In this document: piece after piece, positions 27,991 through 36,120 of the stretch
How the letters are laid out: every line of letters starts with the position of its first letter
Position numbering within the stretch: position 1 is the first letter of the stretch
Assembly: GCA_044238145.1 (NCBI GenBank)
Contig: JBIIDT010000003.1
Location: forward strand, 16,255 to 80,254
Direction of reading: 5' to 3'
DNA from: QWPN01 sp044238145
Lineage (GTDB): Bacteria; Planctomycetota; Planctomycetia; Pirellulales; UBA1268
Length of the DNA stretch: 64,000 bases
Notes under the pieces: model-generated
Told to the model about the DNA's origin: nothing
What the model saw: the letters and a program-made list of their open reading frames with translations, nothing else
Databases searched by the model: none
Translations under genes and position numbers: made by a program

Positions 27991-29013
27991 TCAGGCGGGC
28001 TTCGCCGGGGCGTGTCCGCGCGGCCCGAACGCCAGCACGGTCGCGGCGCCGACGGCCACCACGAGCATCCCCGCCAGGAAGAACGGGCTGATCGCGGTCG
28101 TGGGCGTGCCGGTAAGCGCCAGCGTGGCGAGCGTGTTGATCACCGGGGCGCAGCCGAACACCACCGGCATCACCGTGAACGGCTTGCCGCCGAGGTTGAA
28201 GGCGAGGATCGTGCCCAGCGCACCGAGGGCGCCGAGGCCGCCGGCCGCCAGGCTCCACAGGGTGCCGCCGAGCCGCCAGTTGCCCGTGTCGCCCATGGGC
28301 ACGAGAAGCGCCAACGGCACGAGCACGGCGATCAGGAAGTAGGCCACCCCGATGCACAACAGCGGCCGCAGCCGACTGCCCCCCATCGCCCCCTGCCCGC
28401 GGTGCAGCACCGGCCCGTAGCCGCCCCAGCAGACGAGCGTCATGACCGTGGCGAGGAGCACCTCGACGAGCCGCTCGGCCTTCTTTTCGACCGTCGGCGG
28501 CGCGGCGGCGGACGACTCCACCGCGGCCGCAGCCGGCGGAGGCGCGTGCGCCGCGGCCTGCGGCTTGAAGACCAGCACCGTGACCGCACCGGCTACCACC
28601 AGCAGCAGGCCGGCGAGGAAGGGCGCCTTGAGCTGGTCGAAGGCCCGGTTCATGACCGCGGTCAGCAGCGTGTTGACGACCGGCGCCCCGCCGAAGATGA
28701 GCGGCATGACGTAGATCGGCTTGCCGCCGAAGCCGATGGCGAGGATCACGCCCAGGGCGCCCAGCGATCCCGCCACCCCGGCGAGCAGGCTCCAGAAGAC
28801 GCCCTTCGCGGTCCAGCCGCCGCGCTCGCCCCAGCGGGCGAGCAGGGCCGCGGGAATCAGCACGGCGATCAGGAAGTAGGCGGCCCCCACGCACACGAAC
28901 GGCCGCAGGCTCGACTGCATGGCATCGCGGCCGAAGTGGAGCACCGGGCCGTAGCCTCCCCAGCAGAGGGCCGTGAGGGCGATGGCGGCGAGCATTCCGC
29001 AGAGTTGCAGCAT
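27991..29013 (-). CDS. Internally duplicated membrane protein, DMT/EamA-like
   Basis: 340 residues made of two homologous halves joined by an Ala/Pro-rich linker (about 170-195). Each half has about five hydrophobic helices; paired segments include LCWGGYGPVLHFGRDAM with VCWGGYGPVLHRGQGAM, AAYFLIAVLIP with VAYFLIAVLVP, and GGKPIYVMPLIFGGAPVVNT with GGKPFTVMPVVFGCAPVINT. Ten helices in a 5+5 arrangement is the drug/metabolite-transporter layout, but the substrate is unknown. A GAGGAG site five bases before ATG 29013 fixes the start. It follows a GT9 gene by 17 bases, so they share a transcript. Confidence 0.8.
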   Translation of the reverse strand: MLQLCGMLAAIALTALCWGGYGPVLHFGRDAMQSSLRPFVCVGAAYFLIAVLIPAALLARWGERGGWTAKGVFWSLLAGVAGSLGALGVILAIGFGGKPIYVMPLIFGGAPVVNTLLTAVMNRAFDQLKAPFLAGLLLVVAGAVTVLVFKPQAAAHAPPPAAAAVESSAAAPPTVEKKAERLVEVLLATVMTLVCWGGYGPVLHRGQGAMGGSRLRPLLCIGVAYFLIAVLVPLALLVPMGDTGNWRLGGTLWSLAAGGLGALGALGTILAFNLGGKPFTVMPVVFGCAPVINTLATLALTGTPTTAISPFFLAGMLVVAVGAATVLAFGPRGHAPAKPA

Positions 29014-29030
29014 GGGAACTCCTCGAGGGG

Positions 29031-30101
29031 TCAGGCGATCATACGTCGGCCGCGGCCCAGGACCTCGAGGGCGGCCCGGCCGACCTCCTCGACCGTGATC
29101 AGCCGCATGCAGTCGTGGTGGCCGAGCGGGCAGACCGGCTGGCGGCACGGCGCACAGACGAGCGGTTTCCGCATTTCGACACACCGCTCCGCGTCGGACT
29201 GCCCGAGCAGCGGATCGGTCGGGCCGACGAGGGCGACCGTGGGGACGCCGAAGGCGGCGCCGATGTGCCGCGGGCCGCTGTCGGACGAGATGGCCAGGGA
29301 CGCCCGCCGGTAGACCGCCTTGGAGAGCCCGAGCGGCAGGTCCGCCTCGTCGCCGAGTCCGGCGACGGCGGGCAGGGCGGCCCGGGCGACGACCGCGCGG
29401 GCCGCCTCGCGGTCGCTCGGACCGCAGTGAATGAGCACGCACACGCCGGGCAACCGCTCCACGAGCCACCGGGCGAGGGCCGCATGGTTCTCGACGCCCC
29501 ACGCCCGCGACGTGCCCTGGGCGCTGTTGTCGTTGAGCACGACGAGTGGATCACCGCCGCCGGGATCCCGGCCCGGGAAGAGGCGGGCGAGCAGCCGCTC
29601 GGAATGCCGCTCGTCGGCCGCCGTGGTCGCCAGTTCGAGGTGGAGCGATTGCGGCGGCAGGCCGATCGCCGCGCCGATCCGCAGGTAGGCCACGGGCGGC
29701 GGCAGGACCTGCGGCCGGCCGTTCTCCCGGGGCTGGGGGAGCGGGTCGGTGAGCAGCAGCCGGCGGCAGTTGCCCACCACCCCGACCCGGCGGCGGGCCC
29801 CGCCCCGGAAGGCGAGCGCCGCGGCGGAGAGGGATCCCGGCAGCACGAGCGCGATGTCGGGACGGATGGCCGCAAGCGCCCGGGCCGCCGCCCGAAAGCC
29901 GATCGTCGGCTTCCGATTGTGGCGGTCGTAGCAGATCACGTCGTCGATCCAGTCGGTGCCCGCGAGCAGGTCGGCGATCACCGGCCGCATCACGCCGATG
30001 ATCCGCGCGGCGGTGCCGTAGTGGGCGCGCAGGCCGCGGAGCAGGGGGGTGGCCATGCAGGCATCACCCACCCAGCGGGGCAGGATCACGGCGATCTTCA
30101 T
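29031..30101 (-). CDS. Glycosyltransferase family 9 protein, heptosyltransferase II-like
   Basis: 356 residues of the ADP-heptose:LPS heptosyltransferase family. It has the start MKIAVILPRWVGDACMATPL, and the donor-site segment SSDSGPRHIGAAFGVPTVAL followed by GPTDP. It likely adds sugar to the lipopolysaccharide core at the inner membrane. A cysteine-rich C-terminal stretch (VCAPCRQPVCPLGHHDC) is common to many WaaF-like proteins. No other LPS genes are nearby; the only operon partner is the DMT-like membrane protein downstream. Confidence 0.88.
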   Translation of the reverse strand: MKIAVILPRWVGDACMATPLLRGLRAHYGTAARIIGVMRPVIADLLAGTDWIDDVICYDRHNRKPTIGFRAAARALAAIRPDIALVLPGSLSAAALAFRGGARRRVGVVGNCRRLLLTDPLPQPRENGRPQVLPPPVAYLRIGAAIGLPPQSLHLELATTAADERHSERLLARLFPGRDPGGGDPLVVLNDNSAQGTSRAWGVENHAALARWLVERLPGVCVLIHCGPSDREAARAVVARAALPAVAGLGDEADLPLGLSKAVYRRASLAISSDSGPRHIGAAFGVPTVALVGPTDPLLGQSDAERCVEMRKPLVCAPCRQPVCPLGHHDCMRLITVEEVGRAALEVLGRGRRMIA

Positions 30102-30223
30102 GGCCCAGACGGTACCGGCTGGACCGCGGCGGCGGCAAAGCCAGATTCCCGTCCCGCCGGTCGGCGGCGACCGTGCGGCCTCCGCGGCGGGACTGCAGCC
30201 GCCCCGGCGGCGGCCGGACGGCG

Positions 30224-31339
30224 TCAGAACATGCCGCCGCCGACGCCCGTGGCCCCGCCCATCGCGGCCGGCTCGTCGTGGACCTTCACGCCCGCGACCG
30301 ACCGGATCAGCCGGCCGACGAGGGCGTGAAACTCTGGCGACACCGACTGCACGGCCAGACACTCGCCCACCGCGGTCACCTTGGCCTCCGGATCGGCGTT
30401 GTAGGGAAGCGACTCGTTGCACAACGGCACGAGTTTGTTGGCCAGATCCTTGCGGATCTCGGCGTCGGCGACGTAGTGGATGCGAACGGTGGGCGTCTTC
30501 GAGGCCGGAATGTCGTCCGGGCCGCCGAACTCCGCCAGGGCCCGCTCATGCAGCCCGCGCAGCAGGCCCTCAATCTGCTCGTGGACCTCCGCGCTCTGCG
30601 AGACCACGAGCACGGGTTCGCCGCCGTAATCCAGCGGGCGGATGACGCCGTTGCCACCGCCATCAGCCCAGGCCGCGGGACCGCCGACGGTGTTTTGGAC
30701 CAGGTCTATGAGCGACTGGAAATCGACGGGCACCGTCTCGGCGTAAACCCACGGCACCGGATACAGCCGCACCGCGAGGTCCTCGTTCGCCCGCTCTCTC
30801 GTCGTGACCACGAGCGATTCGTCGCGGACCATCCACGTCAGCTCGATGGGATCGAGGATCTGGCGGAGCGCGGCCCGGGCGGACGTGCCCTGGGCGGTGA
30901 ACGTGATCGGCGTGTCGAGGTCGACGCCGGAATCCTCGAAGGCCCGCATGTCGATGACGAACGGGACACCGATCGCCTCACCGGCCGTGACGAGCACCTC
31001 CCGCAGGGGCGCCTCGGTGAACTTCCACTTCGCCGCGGCCACCGGCTGCCCGAGGGCAGCGTCGATCGCGTCTGCCGCCTCGACGTCCGCCGCGTCGCCG
31101 AGCAGCCGCGAGCGGTAGTCGCGAACCATTGGCAGCCGGGTCACCTGGGGATGGACGATGCGGGTCCGCGGGGCGGGCGGCGGGACGACGACCGGCGGCG
31201 TCGCAGGCTGCCCGACCGGCCGCGGCGGCTCGACGGCCGGATTCGCCGGCGGCTCGGCGGCGACCGCCGGCAGGCACACGACGACGGAAAAGAAGCAAGC
31301 GGCCAGTAAATGGAACGAGTTGTGGCGGGGGCCGACCAT
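30224..31339 (-). CDS. Exported protein with STN/secretin-N-like domains
   Basis: 371 residues. It has a signal peptide (HLLAACFFSVVVCLPAVAA) and a Pro-rich linker (about 28-60). A secretin/TonB short N-terminal-like module (about 105-190) contains KFTEAPLREVLVTAGEAIGV, FVIDMRAFEDSGVDLDTPIT and ELTWMVRDESLVVTT. A second alpha/beta repeat (about 200-265) contains VDFQSLIDLVQNTVGG. No beta-barrel secretin pore follows. It ends in a Gly-rich tail. The start is decided by AAGGAG seven bases before ATG 31339. It is divergent from the protease gene. Such proteins recur in planctomycetes without known function. Confidence 0.75.
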   Translation of the reverse strand: MVGPRHNSFHLLAACFFSVVVCLPAVAAEPPANPAVEPPRPVGQPATPPVVVPPPAPRTRIVHPQVTRLPMVRDYRSRLLGDAADVEAADAIDAALGQPVAAAKWKFTEAPLREVLVTAGEAIGVPFVIDMRAFEDSGVDLDTPITFTAQGTSARAALRQILDPIELTWMVRDESLVVTTRERANEDLAVRLYPVPWVYAETVPVDFQSLIDLVQNTVGGPAAWADGGGNGVIRPLDYGGEPVLVVSQSAEVHEQIEGLLRGLHERALAEFGGPDDIPASKTPTVRIHYVADAEIRKDLANKLVPLCNESLPYNADPEAKVTAVGECLAVQSVSPEFHALVGRLIRSVAGVKVHDEPAAMGGATGVGGGMF

Positions 31340-31474
31340 GGGAGGACTCCTTGCTGCGGCGGAGGGAGAGAACAGAACGCAGGGGTGCGGGTCTGATGGT
31401 GCCGTGGAATCCGCCGCCGGATGGCGTGCGAATCCAACGTCGATTAGTCTACCTCTGCCTCGGAGACCCCCGCC

Positions 31475-33547
31475 ATGCCCCGCCCCGGCCGCCCGGCCCA
31501 TCGCCTGCCCGTGGCGCTCGGCGCCCTGCTCGGCCTCTCGCTGGCCGGCCTCCGGCCCGCGGTAAGCCCCGCGGACGAGCCACCCGTCGCGGCCCGCGAG
31601 GCCGCCCTCCGCGAGCGGATCCAGAAGGCCGTGGACCGGGTCTACCCGACGCTCGTCCGCATCGACGTCGTGATGGAGTCGGGCGGCTCGGGCCGGATGC
31701 AGAAGTCGCGGGGCACCGGTTCCGGCGCCTGCATCACCGCCGACGGCTACATCATCACGAATCACCACGTCGCCGGTCGCGGCAGCCGGATCACCGTGCG
31801 GATGACCAACCGCGAGGAGCTGCCCGCCAAGCTCATCGGCACCGACGCCCTCTCCGACCTGACGATCCTCAAGATCGACCCGGCCGCCCGCCGCGACCCC
31901 GCCGCGCCGCTCCCCTTCGCCACGTTCGGCGACTCCGACACGCTCCAGATCGGCGACGTCGTCCTCGCCATGGGCAGCCCCGCCGGCCTCTCGCAGAGCG
32001 TGACGCAGGGCATCGTCTCGAACCTGGCCCTCGTCCCCCCCGGAGGCGCGCTGCGGATCGAGGGGGAGAGCGTCGGCGAGTTGATCCGCTGGATCGGTCA
32101 CGACGCGATCATCTTCCCGGGCAACTCGGGCGGGCCGCTGGTCAACCTCGACGGCGAGATCGTCGGCGTCAACGAGATCGGCGTGGGCAGCCTGGGAGGT
32201 GCGATCCCGGCGAACATCGCCAAGGCCGTGGCCGACGAGATCATCGCCCGGGGAAGCGTGGCCCGCAGCTGGGCGGGCATGGGCGTGCAGCCGTTGCTCA
32301 AGTCGGCGGCCGCCGACACCGGCGTGATGGTCGGTTCCGTGCTGCCCGGAGGTCCCGCCCAGCAGGCGGGACTGCGGCCCGGCGACCTGATCACGTCGTT
32401 CCACGGCACCCCGATCCCCGCCGCCCGGGCCGCCGAGGACCTGCCGGCCTTCAATCGCCTGGTGTTCGGCGTTCCGGTCGGCACGCCCGTGCAGGTCAAG
32501 GGCACCCGCGACGGCCAGCCGATGGAGTGGCAGCTCGTCACCGCCGTCCGCGAGCCGTCGCTGCCCAAGGAGGTGGAACTCCAGCCGCTGGGCCTGACCG
32601 CCCGCGACCTGACGAAGGTCGTGGCCCTGGAAAAGAAGCGGCCGAGCACGGCCGGCGCGATCGTGGTCGGCGTTCGCAACGGCGGCGGGGCCGCCGAGGC
32701 GAAGCCCGCGTTGCGGGAGGGGGACATCGTCGTCAGGCTGGGGAGCGAGCCGATCGCCCGCACCGCCGATCTGCTCGCGGCCGTCACCGCGATCAGCGAG
32801 CGGACCAAGGAACCCGTGCCCACGCTCGTGACCTTCGTCCGCGACGCCGAGGAGATGGTGACGGTGGCGAAGGTCGGCCCGCCGTCGGAGAGCGACCGGG
32901 CCGGCAAGCCGGCCCGCCCATGGCTCGGCGCGCAGACCCAGGTGCTGACCCGCGAGATCGCGGAGGCGCTCGGCATCGCCGGCCGGAAGGGTGTCCGGGT
33001 CACGCACGTCGTGCCCGAGTCGCCCGCGGCCCGGGCCGGCCTGCAGGTGGGCGACCTGCTCCTCAAGCTCGACGGCCGCGTGATCGCGGCCGACAAACCG
33101 TCCGACACCGACGTCTTCGAGAGCCTGGTGCGGGCCTATGCCATCGGCACTGAGATCGCCTTCGACGGCCTGCGGGGCACGGAGCCGCTGGCCGTCAAGG
33201 TGATGCTCGACGGGACGCCCGCCGCCACCGGCGACCTCGACACCTTCAAGGACGAGACCTTCGAGCTCACGATCCGCGAGTTGCCGCTCGCCGAGCGGAT
33301 CGCCGAGCAGATGCCCGTCGACGCCCCGGGCGTGCGAGTGAGCGCCGTGCAGCCCAACGGCTGGGCGGCCCTCGCCGGCATCGGGCCCGGCGACGTCGTG
33401 GTGTCGATCGACGGGCAGCTCGTGAAGACGGTGGCCGACGCCGAGAAGCTGCTCAAGGCCTGCCGCGAGACGAAGCCGAAGCAGGTCGTGTTCTTCGTCC
33501 GCCGCGGCGTGAACACGGGATTCGCGGAAGTGGAGCCGCGCTGGTAG
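31475..33547 (+). CDS. HtrA/DegP-like serine protease with multiple PDZ domains
   Basis: 690 residues. It has a signal peptide (about 1-33) and a trypsin-like domain (about 45-260) with an intact triad: His98 in ITNHHVAG, Asp128 in SDLTILKI and Ser218 in PGNSGGPL. About four PDZ modules follow, seen from ligand-loop starts such as AGMGVQPLL (about 270), the AIVVGVRNGGG region (about 395), WLGAQTQVL (about 485) and VRVSAVQPNGWAALAGI (about 620). Typical DegP has two. It acts in the periplasm/envelope on misfolded or specific substrates. The next gene encodes a degenerate relative and may work with it. Confidence 0.9.
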   Translation: MPRPGRPAHRLPVALGALLGLSLAGLRPAVSPADEPPVAAREAALRERIQKAVDRVYPTLVRIDVVMESGGSGRMQKSRGTGSGACITADGYIITNHHVAGRGSRITVRMTNREELPAKLIGTDALSDLTILKIDPAARRDPAAPLPFATFGDSDTLQIGDVVLAMGSPAGLSQSVTQGIVSNLALVPPGGALRIEGESVGELIRWIGHDAIIFPGNSGGPLVNLDGEIVGVNEIGVGSLGGAIPANIAKAVADEIIARGSVARSWAGMGVQPLLKSAAADTGVMVGSVLPGGPAQQAGLRPGDLITSFHGTPIPAARAAEDLPAFNRLVFGVPVGTPVQVKGTRDGQPMEWQLVTAVREPSLPKEVELQPLGLTARDLTKVVALEKKRPSTAGAIVVGVRNGGGAAEAKPALREGDIVVRLGSEPIARTADLLAAVTAISERTKEPVPTLVTFVRDAEEMVTVAKVGPPSESDRAGKPARPWLGAQTQVLTREIAEALGIAGRKGVRVTHVVPESPAARAGLQVGDLLLKLDGRVIAADKPSDTDVFESLVRAYAIGTEIAFDGLRGTEPLAVKVMLDGTPAATGDLDTFKDETFELTIRELPLAERIAEQMPVDAPGVRVSAVQPNGWAALAGIGPGDVVVSIDGQLVKTVADAEKLLKACRETKPKQVVFFVRRGVNTGFAEVEPRW

Positions 33548-33621
33548 ACATGGCGTTTTCCTTCCTCCGGTAACACTGCCCCCGTTCCCCTCACCCTAGG
33601 ACGCTCGCCAGCGGGCCCGCC

Positions 33622-34473
33622 ATGACTCCACCCCTCGTTCGCTTCGCCGTGTTCGTCTTCGCCGCCATGGCGCTCGCCGCCACGCCTCCCCGAGCCGGCG
33701 GCGAGGAGCCGGTGCCCGCCCTAGGCCGGAAGGTCTTCGAGCAGAACCGCGAATCGATCGTCAAGGTGACGGGCGTGGCCCAGATCCGCCTCTCGGCGGC
33801 GGCCCGGCCGGGCCTGACCATGCCCGAGCGCGAGGACAAGGTCCGCACCGACGGCACGCTCGTCGACGACAAGGGGCTCGTCGTGCTCTCCCTGAGCGCC
33901 ATCGATCCGTCGCGGCTCATCGACGGTCGCGAGGCCAACTCGCCGGCCGGGCCGATCAAGGTGGAGGCGTCGGCCACGCTCAAGGAATTGGAGATCATCC
34001 TCGGCGACGGCACCGAGATCCCCGCCACCCTCGTCTTCAAGGACGAGGACCTCGACCTGGCGTTCCTGCGGCCCAAAGCCGACGCGCCGGAGGCCGGCGG
34101 CGCGACCTTCGACCCGGTCGATCTCGCCGCGGCGGGCACGGTGCAGGTGGCCGACTACACGGTCTCGGTGACGCGGCTCGAGGACCTGTTCAACAACGAC
34201 CCGGCGCTGATGCCGGGCCAGGTATCGGCGGTGATCGAACGGCCACGGCCGTTCGTCCTGGCGACCAACGTCGTCCGCGGCTGCCCGATGTTCACGCTCG
34301 ACGGCAAACTGCTCGGCATCGGCATCGTGAGGCACCGGAAGACGGAGGGGGGCACCGCCGCGGGCAACGCGCTCGTGCCCGCGGCCGAGGTGCTGAAGCT
34401 CGTGCGGCAGATCCCCGACAAGGCTCCCGAGCCGACCGCACCGGCCGCCGAGAAGCCGGCCCCGGCCCCCTGA
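33622..34473 (+). CDS. Degenerate trypsin-like (S1C) exported protein, probably inactive
   Basis: 283 residues. It has a signal peptide (about 1-27), and the chymotrypsin-fold outline is visible: GTLVDDKGLVVLSLSAI replaces the usual TNxHV His segment, DEDLDLAFLRP keeps the Asp-region, and VVRGCPMFTLDGKLLGIG stands where GNSGGPL is expected, so His and Ser are lost. A Pro/Ala-rich tail follows. Inactivation of the protease site is a direct reading of these segments. It lies 74 bases downstream of the multi-PDZ protease, so a regulatory or adaptor role is plausible. Confidence 0.7.
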   Translation: MTPPLVRFAVFVFAAMALAATPPRAGGEEPVPALGRKVFEQNRESIVKVTGVAQIRLSAAARPGLTMPEREDKVRTDGTLVDDKGLVVLSLSAIDPSRLIDGREANSPAGPIKVEASATLKELEIILGDGTEIPATLVFKDEDLDLAFLRPKADAPEAGGATFDPVDLAAAGTVQVADYTVSVTRLEDLFNNDPALMPGQVSAVIERPRPFVLATNVVRGCPMFTLDGKLLGIGIVRHRKTEGGTAAGNALVPAAEVLKLVRQIPDKAPEPTAPAAEKPAPAP

Positions 34474-34533
34474 AGGCCCGCCGCTTAGCGGGCCGGCTGC
34501 CACCGCCTCCAGTAGGTCGGCGGCGGCACGGGC

Positions 34534-34539
34534 TATGAT
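34534..34539 (+). promoter_or_regulatory. Putative -10 box of the DUF1501 operon
   Basis: TATGAT lies 45 bases before the DUF1501 ATG; the -35 region (AGTAGG, 17 bases upstream) is weak. Confidence 0.35.
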
Positions 34540-34584
34540 GGTGGGGAAAATCCACCGCCCTCACCACGCACGCGAGGCATTCGC

Positions 34585-35973
34585 ATGCTCGAGTTCCGAG
34601 CTCCCTCGGCCCGCGATCGGGCAATCCTGTGCGGCGGCCCGTCGCGACGCGACTTCCTCCAGGTGGGCGCCCTGGCGGCCGTCGGGCTCTCCCTGCCGCA
34701 GTACGCGCGGGCGGCCGCCGAGGGGAAGGTCCGCCCGGGCCACGAGAAGCGGTCCTGCATCATGATCTTCAACCTGGGCGGCCCGTCGAACATGGACCTC
34801 TGGGACATGAAGCCCGACGCCCCGGCCGAGATCCGGGGCCCCTTCAAGCCGATCCGCACGAAGAGCGACGCCTTCGAGGTGTCGGAACTCCTGCCGAAGC
34901 ACGCGGAGATCGCCGACAAGTTCTCGCTCGTGCGGAGCTGCCACCACGACGGCGCGGCGGTGCACGACGCCGGCTGGCAGATGATGCAGACCGGGCGGCG
35001 GTTCACCGGCGGCATCGAGACGCCGCACGCCGGCAGCGTGGCCGCCTACCTGCTCGGCCGCCGCACCGACCTGCCCCCCTTCGTGGTGCTCCCCGAGATC
35101 ATGGGCCGCGGTGGCGGCAACCTGCCCAACGGCCAGGCCGGCGGCTTCCTCGGCAAGGCCCACGATCCCTTCGCCCTGATGGCCGATCCCTCGCGACCCA
35201 ACTTCCGGGTTCCCGACCTGCTCCCCCCGGACCAGGTCTCGGTCGCCCGGCTCGACCGGCGGCGGAAGATGCGGGAGATCGTGGAGGGGGCCGCGAAGCA
35301 GTTCGAGGCGAGCGAGGACGCCCGGCTCCTCGATGAAAACTTCCACGCCGCCTGGCGGCTGATGACGAGCCCGCAGGCCCGCGAGGCCTTCGACCTCTCG
35401 AAGGAGCCACAGGCGGTTCGCGAACGCTACGGCATGAACCGCTTCGGCCAGTGCTGCCTGCTCGCCCGCAGGCTCGTGGAGAACGGCGTGCGGTTCGTGA
35501 CCATCAACACGTTCCTCACGGTGTTCGACGAGATCACCTGGGACATCCACGGCTCGAAGCCGTTCACGTCGATCGAGGGCATGAAAACCATCGTCTGCCC
35601 GATGTACGACCAGGCCTACTCGGCCCTGATCGGCGACCTCTTCGAGCGCGGCCTGCTCGGCGACACGCTCGTGGCCGGGCTCTCCGAGTTCGGCCGCACG
35701 CCGAAGGTGAACCCGGCCGGCGGCCGCGACCACTACCCGCAGTGCTTCACCTGCTCGTTCGCGGGCGGCGGCGTCAAGGGGGGCCGCGCCGTCGGTGCCA
35801 GCGACACGATCGGCGCGTTCCCGGCGGAGCGGCCGGTGAAGCCCGGCGACATCGTGGCCACGATCTTCCACTCGCTCGGCCTCGACCACGAACGGCACCT
35901 GCCGGGCCCCGCCGGCCGGCCGTTCGCCCTCACCGACTTCGGCACGGAGCCGATCAAGGAATTGTTCACATGA
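34585..35973 (+). CDS. DUF1501 (sulfatase-like fold) protein with Tat signal
   Basis: 462 residues. A twin-arginine leader (SRRDFLQVGALAAVGLSLPQ, about 20-40) sends it folded to the periplasm; tatA-type genes are in the same window. The body is DUF1501, an alkaline-phosphatase/sulfatase-fold family, with FNLGGPSNMDLWDMKPDAP, DIHGSKPFTSIEGM, VAGLSEFGRTPKVNPAGGRD and FAGGGVKGGRAVGASD. In planctomycetes it is almost always next to PSD1 cytochrome-type genes, as here, and is thought to handle complex polysaccharides, but no reaction is proven. The stop codon overlaps an ATG in the frame of the next gene. Confidence 0.92.
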   Translation: MLEFRAPSARDRAILCGGPSRRDFLQVGALAAVGLSLPQYARAAAEGKVRPGHEKRSCIMIFNLGGPSNMDLWDMKPDAPAEIRGPFKPIRTKSDAFEVSELLPKHAEIADKFSLVRSCHHDGAAVHDAGWQMMQTGRRFTGGIETPHAGSVAAYLLGRRTDLPPFVVLPEIMGRGGGNLPNGQAGGFLGKAHDPFALMADPSRPNFRVPDLLPPDQVSVARLDRRRKMREIVEGAAKQFEASEDARLLDENFHAAWRLMTSPQAREAFDLSKEPQAVRERYGMNRFGQCCLLARRLVENGVRFVTINTFLTVFDEITWDIHGSKPFTSIEGMKTIVCPMYDQAYSALIGDLFERGLLGDTLVAGLSEFGRTPKVNPAGGRDHYPQCFTCSFAGGGVKGGRAVGASDTIGAFPAERPVKPGDIVATIFHSLGLDHERHLPGPAGRPFALTDFGTEPIKELFT

Positions 35974-35980
35974 ACGCCAG

Positions 35981-36120
35981 GGAAGGGGTTGCCCATGGCA
36001 TGGAGCCGGCCTTGCTGGCAAGCGCAGCCAGGGATGGCGAAGCGCAGCCAGCATGGAGTGAGCGGAGGCCAGGATGGCCGAAGCGAACGTCCGGGCGACA
36101 TGGCATGGGCAACCCCTTCC
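35981..36120 (+). repeat. Dispersed inverted-repeat element, copy 3, at the start of the PSD1 gene
   Basis: 140 bp with 20-bp terminal inverted repeats: ggaaggggttgcccatggca at 35981-36000 against the complement of 36101-36120, one mismatch. Internal order matches copy 2 read in reverse: ggcaagcgcagccagggatgg, gagtgagcggaggcc, gcgaacgtccgggcgac. The right terminal repeat contains the probable start codon (36105) and the first residues MGNPF of the downstream protein. Confidence 0.85.
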
